This document shows positions 34,984 through 39,634 of a DNA stretch of 39,634 nucleotides, one piece after another; position 1 is the first letter of the stretch; every line of letters begins with the position of its first letter. The DNA is from Propionibacteriaceae bacterium. Its GTDB lineage: Bacteria; Actinomycetota; Actinomycetes; Propionibacteriales; Propionibacteriaceae. Under the pieces are notes generated by a model. That model made no database searches. It was not told the DNA's origin and worked only from the letters and a program-made list of their open reading frames with translations. Made by a program: the position numbers and the translations under genes. Location: NCBI GenBank assembly GCA_031268515.1, contig JAIRXC010000097.1:1-39634 (forward strand), given 5' to 3'.

Positions 34984-36420
34984 ATGACGTTGAAGCGGCT
35001 TCTCGTCCGAGGTGGCAAGACCCCTGAGTGTGTTCTGTCCCCGGAAGCGACGCTGGCTTACATGCCGTCGGCCGTCTTCGGGTCAAACTCCGGCAATCTC
35101 CTTTTCAGTCATTCCGTCATGCGCGCCTTGGCCGTGCCCGACGCCAAAGTCGTGGCGGACGCCTTCGCCCTCCAACTCTCAGACGAGGCTGACCTGGCCG
35201 GCCGTGTCAACGAACAGTTCGACGCCGTCATCCTCCCCTTGGCGAATGCCTTCCGTTCCGATTTTCTTCCTCAGCTCAACCGGTTGACGACTTTGATTGA
35301 CTCGCTGACCATCCCCATCGTCATCGTCGGAGTCGGCTGCCAGATCCCCAGGGGTGTCACCCCTGCCACCGCCGCAACCGGCAACTCCAAAGTGGCTGCC
35401 GCTGTCACCGCTTTCATGAGGGCTGCTTTGGAACGCTCAACTAGGGTTGGGGTGCGTGGCGAGATCACTCGCGCCTACCTTCAGGCCCTTGGCTTTGGCG
35501 ACAGCGCCGTCGAAGTCATCGGCTGCCCTTCTCTTTATGACAAAGGTCCAGATCTGCGAGTCGAACGACGGTCTGACCGTTTAACAAAAGACTCTCTGCT
35601 AACTTTCAACACAGCTTTTAGCGTCCCCGGGGCGGGGACATTCGTTCAGCGCGTCATGCGCCACTATCCCCGCTCTGAATACGTCGGCCAACTGCACACG
35701 GAATTAGCTCTCCTTCTCTGGGGAGAATCCATTCCGAGAGTTGATCGGCGTCTCGTCTCTCATCCTGGCCATCAGCTCTATCGCGAGGACCGGGTCCGCT
35801 TCTTTATCGACCCGCTGACCTGGACCCGCTATTTCGAGTCACGTGAATTTTCCGTCGGCACCCGCATCCACGGAACCATGGCGGCCGTCCTGGGAGGCGC
35901 GCCCGCCGTGATATTCGACTGGGACTCTAGGACCACCGAACTGGCCGACTACCACCAGTTACCGCACCAGACGATCCGCTCACTCGACGAAGCCAGAGGC
36001 CTCGCTCAGATTTACGAGGAGCTTGACCTTGGCCCGCTCAACCGGGCGGTTTCTGAGAATTTCCGCCGCTACACGGCTTTCCTTGAAGCCAATGGGCTCC
36101 GCCACATCTGGCAGCCTGGACGAGCTAACCCTGATTATTCCCGTCGGATCGAGAAAGCACCTTACCCGCCGGCCGTCGGATCGATCTACGGCGATTCCCG
36201 CGATCAAATCCTTGACCGTCTCCGTTGGCTCCGCCAAGGACCAAACACCGACAAAACCCGAAGCTATAGCGCTTATGCGCCGACTTTCTCGGAAAAATCC
36301 GCTTGCCAACTAACGCATGACCATCTAAGCCAAATAACGGAAGAGATCGCCTCCCTCCGGCGCGAGGTCGCGGCCCTTAAAGCAGACACACCTCACTCAG
36401 AGTCTCTTGCCAAAACATGA
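34984..36420 (+). CDS. Polysaccharide pyruvyl transferase family protein, copy A
   Basis: 478 residues. The family hallmarks are GVRGEITRAYLQALGFGDSAVEVIGCPSLY in the middle (a roughly 30-residue block at about 159-188) and FSVGTRIHGTMAAVLGGAPAVIFDWD near residue 290-315, where the RIHG segment corresponds to the conserved RxHG of CsaB/WcaK-type enzymes. These transfer pyruvate from phosphoenolpyruvate to a sugar as a ketal, giving acidic wall polysaccharides. The C-terminal roughly 40 residues (EEIASLRREVAALKAD) look like a short coiled coil. About four fifths identical by eye to the gene at 37580. GGAGG abuts the ATG closely; TTG two codons later is a possible start. Confidence 0.83.
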   Translation: MTLKRLLVRGGKTPECVLSPEATLAYMPSAVFGSNSGNLLFSHSVMRALAVPDAKVVADAFALQLSDEADLAGRVNEQFDAVILPLANAFRSDFLPQLNRLTTLIDSLTIPIVIVGVGCQIPRGVTPATAATGNSKVAAAVTAFMRAALERSTRVGVRGEITRAYLQALGFGDSAVEVIGCPSLYDKGPDLRVERRSDRLTKDSLLTFNTAFSVPGAGTFVQRVMRHYPRSEYVGQLHTELALLLWGESIPRVDRRLVSHPGHQLYREDRVRFFIDPLTWTRYFESREFSVGTRIHGTMAAVLGGAPAVIFDWDSRTTELADYHQLPHQTIRSLDEARGLAQIYEELDLGPLNRAVSENFRRYTAFLEANGLRHIWQPGRANPDYSRRIEKAPYPPAVGSIYGDSRDQILDRLRWLRQGPNTDKTRSYSAYAPTFSEKSACQLTHDHLSQITEEIASLRREVAALKADTPHSESLAKT

Positions 36421-36454
36421 CAACCCGCACCAGATTGATCTCCTCGAAGCAGCC

Positions 36455-37420
36455 GTGTTGACCGTGTCACCTCTCGTCTCCATCCTCCTACCCGCCTATA
36501 ACGTGGCCCCCTGGATTTCGACGTGTCTTGACAGCCTGCTGGCTCAGGACTTCATCGATTTTGAAATCATCATCGTTGATGATGGCTCAACAGATGGGAC
36601 GTCTGGAATCATCCAGAATTACGCGGCCGCAGATAATCGCATTCGTGCCTTCAGCCAACCCAACGAGGGAGTGGGCGTCGCTCGCAACAGCGCCATTGAC
36701 CACGCCGCCGGCCGCTACATTGCCTTCGTAGATCCAGATGACCTCGTCTCTCCCGATCTTCTGTCGAGTATCGTGTCGCGCGCCGAAACTGTTGCCGCCG
36801 ATATTGTGGCATTTCCATTTCAATCTTTTCACGAAAGCCCTTCGGGGAACATCATGACATCATCAACGGGATTGCGTGTGAATCTCTTGCCGCCGCATGA
36901 ACCTTTCAGCCGACGTGATCTTCCAGAAGCCGTGCTACTTTTCAGCGCACCACACGTTTGGCAGCATCTCTTTTCACGGAGCTTGCTAGATCGCCACGAT
37001 TTACGCTTCGCCTCTTACCCTGCTTCGAGCGACGTGCCGTTTACTTTCACGGCTTTGGCTCTCGCGGAACGTATCACCACAGTCCGGCGGCCACTCTACC
37101 TCTATCGCGTTCGTGAGGGCTCGATTCAACGGTCAGATGACCGTGACCCGCTCGAATTCATGGAAGCATTTATAGCTTTGAAGCGCAGCCTCGAAGACCG
37201 CGGCGTCATGGACGATGTGCGAGTCTCCTACAACTCACAAATGATTCGTCGCTTTAACCATGAGGCCAGCAAGTATCCCACAGGAGATTTTCGCCGTAAA
37301 ACTGTGCTAAGGCATTTGCGTGAACGAGGGTTCGCCGACACTGGCATTGCCAATCTAAGAAGGACTGATGTTTCCACACACGCCCTCTGGAGGAAATACC
37401 TGGACCTCCGCCAACAATAG
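36455..37420 (+). CDS. GT2-family glycosyltransferase
   Basis: 321 residues from GTG 36455. GT-A fold signatures: VSILLPAYNVAPWISTCLDS, IIIVDDGSTDGTSG, SQPNEGVGVARNSAIDHAAG and YIAFVDPDDLVSPDLL (DxD-type metal site). It is a stand-alone enzyme without a polymerase domain, so it probably adds a single sugar to the wall polymer. The frame is open to a TTG at 36407 inside the preceding gene. GTG 36455 puts the catalytic domain right at the N-terminus as usual, so it is preferred; GTG 36464 is also possible. It is the most AT-rich coding stretch of the window, for example around 36780-36900. Confidence 0.88.
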   Translation: MLTVSPLVSILLPAYNVAPWISTCLDSLLAQDFIDFEIIIVDDGSTDGTSGIIQNYAAADNRIRAFSQPNEGVGVARNSAIDHAAGRYIAFVDPDDLVSPDLLSSIVSRAETVAADIVAFPFQSFHESPSGNIMTSSTGLRVNLLPPHEPFSRRDLPEAVLLFSAPHVWQHLFSRSLLDRHDLRFASYPASSDVPFTFTALALAERITTVRRPLYLYRVREGSIQRSDDRDPLEFMEAFIALKRSLEDRGVMDDVRVSYNSQMIRRFNHEASKYPTGDFRRKTVLRHLRERGFADTGIANLRRTDVSTHALWRKYLDLRQQ

Positions 37421-37446
37421 TTATAGCTTCACTGCGGCAGCTATAA
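37421..37446 (+). terminator. Hairpin immediately after the GT2 stop codon
   Basis: TTATAGCT (37421-37428) pairs perfectly with AGCTATAA (37439-37446) over a 10-base loop, directly after the stop codon at 37420. The weak AT stem without a T-run argues for a modest terminator or an mRNA 3'-end stabiliser. Confidence 0.4.
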
Positions 37447-37510
37447 TTCGCTGAGAGCGCCGAAACTGCTTGAAGCCCGTCTCTCGCGGAGCACAGCGTA
37501 AGCGGCTTAA

Positions 37511-37536
37511 GGGCAAGCTTCACCTTAAGCTTGCTC
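37511..37536 (+). terminator. Second hairpin in the leader of pyruvyl transferase copy B
   Basis: GCAAGCTT (37513-37520) pairs with AAGCTTGC (37527-37534) over 6 bases, extended by a G-T and a G-C pair. It lies 44 bases before the start of the next gene and is followed about 14 bases later by GTTTTC. It could terminate the upstream transcript or be a leader element. Confidence 0.4.
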
Positions 37537-37579
37537 CCATCTCGTTGAGTTTTCACTAACTGCTAGCTAAGATGTTCGA

Positions 37580-39001
37580 GTGACATTAAACCGCATCCTA
37601 GTCCGCGGCGCCAAGACGCCTGACTGCGTCATCTCTCCTGAAGCGACGTTGGGCTATAGACCGGCAGCCGCCTTCGGGACAAATTCTGGCAACCTTCTCT
37701 TTAGCCATTCCGTCATGCGTGCCCTGACCGTGCCCGACGCCAAAGTCGTGGCTGACGCCTTCGCCCTGCAACTCCCAACCAAAGTTGACCTAGCCAGTCT
37801 GGTCAATGAACAGTTCGACGCAGTTGTTCTACCTATGGCGAACGCTTTCCGGTCTTCTTTCCTCCCTCATCTCAACCTTCTGACTAACCTGATCAACTCA
37901 CTAACCATTCCCGTCATCGTTGTGGGCGTAGGTTGCCAGTTCTCCGATGGAACCGACCCTGTCTATGCCGCCTCTCACGATCCCGAGGGAGCAGCTTCTG
38001 TCACCGCCTTCATGAAGGCTGTCTTGAACCGTTCAAGTAAAGTTGGAGTGCGTGGTGATATCACACGTGCCTACCTTCAAGCCCTTGGTTTCGGTGACAG
38101 TGACGTTGAAGTCATCGGCTGCCCCTCGATCTATGACAAGGGCCCAGATCTGCGAGTTGAGCGACGAATCGATCATTTGACGAAAGATTCACTGCTGTCA
38201 TTCAATATGACCTCTGGTATCCCTGGAGCGGGAGCGTTCGTTCAGCGCGTCATGCGCCAGTACCCCCGCTCTGAATACGTCGGCCAGTTAAAGACCGAAT
38301 TAGCTCTCCTCCTTTGGGGAGAATCCATTCCTAGAGTTGACCGCCGTCTAGTCTCCCATCCGGGCCACCCGCTCTATCGTGAGGATCGGGTCCGCTTTTT
38401 CATCGACCAGCCGACCTGGACACGTTACTTCGAGTCACGGGAATTCTCCGTCGGCACCCGCATCCATGGCACTATCTCTGCTGTTTTAGGGGGCGCGTCC
38501 GCCGTAATATTCGACTGGGATTCCAGGACCACTGAGCTGGCCGATTATCACCAGCTGCCACGCCAAACAATCCATTCGCTCGATGAAATCACTGACCTTG
38601 CCAAGGTTTACGAGAGGCTTGACCTCGGCCCGCTCAACCGAGCAGTTACCGAGAATTTCCGTCGCTACACGACTTTCCTTGAAGCCAATGGGCTCCGCCA
38701 TATCTGGCAGCCTGGACAAGCTAACCCTGATTATTCCCGTCGGATCGAGAAAGCTCTTTACCCGCCTGCTGTCGGATCGATCTACGGCAGCTCCCGCGAT
38801 CAAATTCTCGACCGTCTCCGTTGGCTTCGCCAAGGACCAAACACCGATAAATTCCGCAGCTATGACGCCTACACTCCGCCTTTTCCCGGAGAATCGGCCC
38901 GCCAACCTGACAAAACGACACGGGAAATAATCGTGCTCCGCCGTGAGATCGCGTCTCTTAAGAAGCGTGTCACCATCCTAGAGTCACCCAGCAACAGCTA
39001 A
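37580..39001 (+). CDS. Polysaccharide pyruvyl transferase family protein, copy B
   Basis: 473 residues. A near-duplicate of the 34984 gene, with the same landmarks: GVRGDITRAYLQALGFGDS, EVIGCPSIYDKGPDL, LLLWGESIPRVDRRLVSHPG, FSVGTRIHGTISAVLGGASAVIF and a C-terminal coiled-coil-like tail (EIIVLRREIASLKKRV). Differences concentrate around residues 128-145 (FSDGTDPVYAASHDPEG against PRGVTPATAATGNSK) and in the tail, while the transferase core is nearly unchanged. The GTG start has only a weak purine stretch upstream. Two copies flanking a GT2 gene may modify two different sugars, or one may be a recent spare. Confidence 0.83.
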   Translation: MTLNRILVRGAKTPDCVISPEATLGYRPAAAFGTNSGNLLFSHSVMRALTVPDAKVVADAFALQLPTKVDLASLVNEQFDAVVLPMANAFRSSFLPHLNLLTNLINSLTIPVIVVGVGCQFSDGTDPVYAASHDPEGAASVTAFMKAVLNRSSKVGVRGDITRAYLQALGFGDSDVEVIGCPSIYDKGPDLRVERRIDHLTKDSLLSFNMTSGIPGAGAFVQRVMRQYPRSEYVGQLKTELALLLWGESIPRVDRRLVSHPGHPLYREDRVRFFIDQPTWTRYFESREFSVGTRIHGTISAVLGGASAVIFDWDSRTTELADYHQLPRQTIHSLDEITDLAKVYERLDLGPLNRAVTENFRRYTTFLEANGLRHIWQPGQANPDYSRRIEKALYPPAVGSIYGSSRDQILDRLRWLRQGPNTDKFRSYDAYTPPFPGESARQPDKTTREIIVLRREIASLKKRVTILESPSNS

Positions 39002-39034
39002 AACGAAGCTCTCTTGACGCAAGGAAACATGGTT

Positions 39035-39634
39035 TTAACCGACCGCGTTTCCCGCTGTCACGCCCATTTGGACAACCGTCCACCCGGCAGCTCGCCACCT
39101 ATCTGCCTCCAGGCAATTGCGTCCGTCAAAGACTAGCTGTCTTCGCGCCAGCGCAGCCATCCGGCCCGGGTCGCAGTTGCGGAATTCCGACCATTCTGTC
39201 ACCACCGCCAACGCGTCGGCTCCGATGACAGCCTCCGTCGCCGACTCTGAGCTGTCTGTCCCCAGAGCAGTCCGGATAATCTCCGCTGAAACGGCTGGAT
39301 CATAAACTCGAACCTCGGCTCCCAGTTCTATCAACCGTCGGGCCACAGCCAAGGCCGGCGAATCCCTGACATCGTCGCTGTCTGGTTTGAAAGCGGCTCC
39401 CCACACCCCGATCCGCTTCCCGTGGACATCGCCGCCTAGCGAACTTATTATCTGGGAGATAAACCGGCTGCGCTGGCCCAGGTTAACCCGGTCGATTTCA
39501 CGTAAGAAGGTGAAAACTTCTCCCACCCCTAATTCCTCGGCCCGGCTGATCAATCCCCGAATATCCTTGGGCAGACAGCCACCGCCATAACCCAAACCAG
39601 CCCTCAAAAACTTGGGGCCTATCCTATCATCCAA
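39035..39634 (-). CDS. UDP-glucose 6-dehydrogenase family protein, C-terminal part (partial)
   Basis: The gene runs off the right edge, so its N-terminal NAD domain is missing. The visible part begins just before the catalytic-Cys motif GYGGGCLPKDIRGL (usual form GGSCLPKD), followed by the connecting helix and the C-terminal UDP-binding domain with GKRIGVWGAAFKPDSDDVRDSPALAVARRL, VRVYDPAV, ALAVVTEWSEFR and LVFDGRNCL. UDP-glucose/GDP-mannose dehydrogenases oxidise the sugar nucleotide to the uronic acid. In this neighbourhood it would supply UDP-glucuronate for an acidic surface polymer. It converges with pyruvyl transferase copy B. Confidence 0.93.
   Translation of the reverse strand: MDDRIGPKFLRAGLGYGGGCLPKDIRGLISRAEELGVGEVFTFLREIDRVNLGQRSRFISQIISSLGGDVHGKRIGVWGAAFKPDSDDVRDSPALAVARRLIELGAEVRVYDPAVSAEIIRTALGTDSSESATEAVIGADALAVVTEWSEFRNCDPGRMAALARRQLVFDGRNCLEADRWRAAGWTVVQMGVTAGNAVG

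Overview
High-GC chromosomal window from an actinobacterium. Support comes from GTC/GCC-rich codon use, the folD-DUF3017-mdh and purN-purH neighbourhoods, an actinobacterial LCP protein, and CDP-glycerol-type wall glycopolymer genes. The species cannot be named from sequence alone. Most recognised genes are intact. No rRNA, tRNA, CRISPR array or insertion sequence was seen.

Layout. (1) 1-5407, + strand: a sugar-uptake locus with the 3' part of a ROK-family regulator, a lipoprotein solute-binding protein, two MalF/MalG-type permeases and a ROK sugar kinase. No ATPase subunit is present, so a shared MsmK-type ATPase encoded elsewhere is likely. The binding protein reads as a circular permutation: the C-terminal half of the family fold comes straight after the lipoprotein signal and the N-terminal half comes last. 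This is the most unusual item in the window. (2) 5493-6143: a decayed RecG-like/AlbA_2-type ATP-binding protein fragment. (3) 6344-13407: central metabolism on the - strand (mdh, DUF3017 gene, folD, purH, purN), interrupted by an oppositely oriented condensation-domain-like acyltransferase gene at 9810-11087. (4) 13647-15263: an LCP ligase-type protein. (5) 15426-19131: VapBC-type toxin-antitoxin, a TetR regulator and an RloA/RloB ATPase-TOPRIM pair, which together form a small defence-type cluster. (6) 19241-24883: a large flippase-like membrane protein with a degenerate kinase-like middle domain, then tatD-rsmA and rsmI on the - strand.

(7) 25052-39634: a cell-surface glycopolymer locus. 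It has three proteins that fuse a GT2 glycosyltransferase to a CDP-glycerol glycerophosphotransferase-like domain (one with that domain truncated and its HG motif gone), a membrane-anchored surface protein with an InlB-type repeat, two very similar polysaccharide pyruvyl transferases flanking a stand-alone GT2 enzyme, and the C-terminal part of a UDP-glucose dehydrogenase at the right edge. The inferred product is a glycerol-phosphate-containing, possibly pyruvylated wall polymer; the LCP protein at 13647 is a candidate for attaching such polymers to peptidoglycan. The stretch from about 34.9 kb onward is visibly less GC-rich than the rest, which fits transfer or rapid turnover of surface genes.

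Limits: all calls come from reading translations and motifs by eye. Identity levels are estimates and no database search was run.
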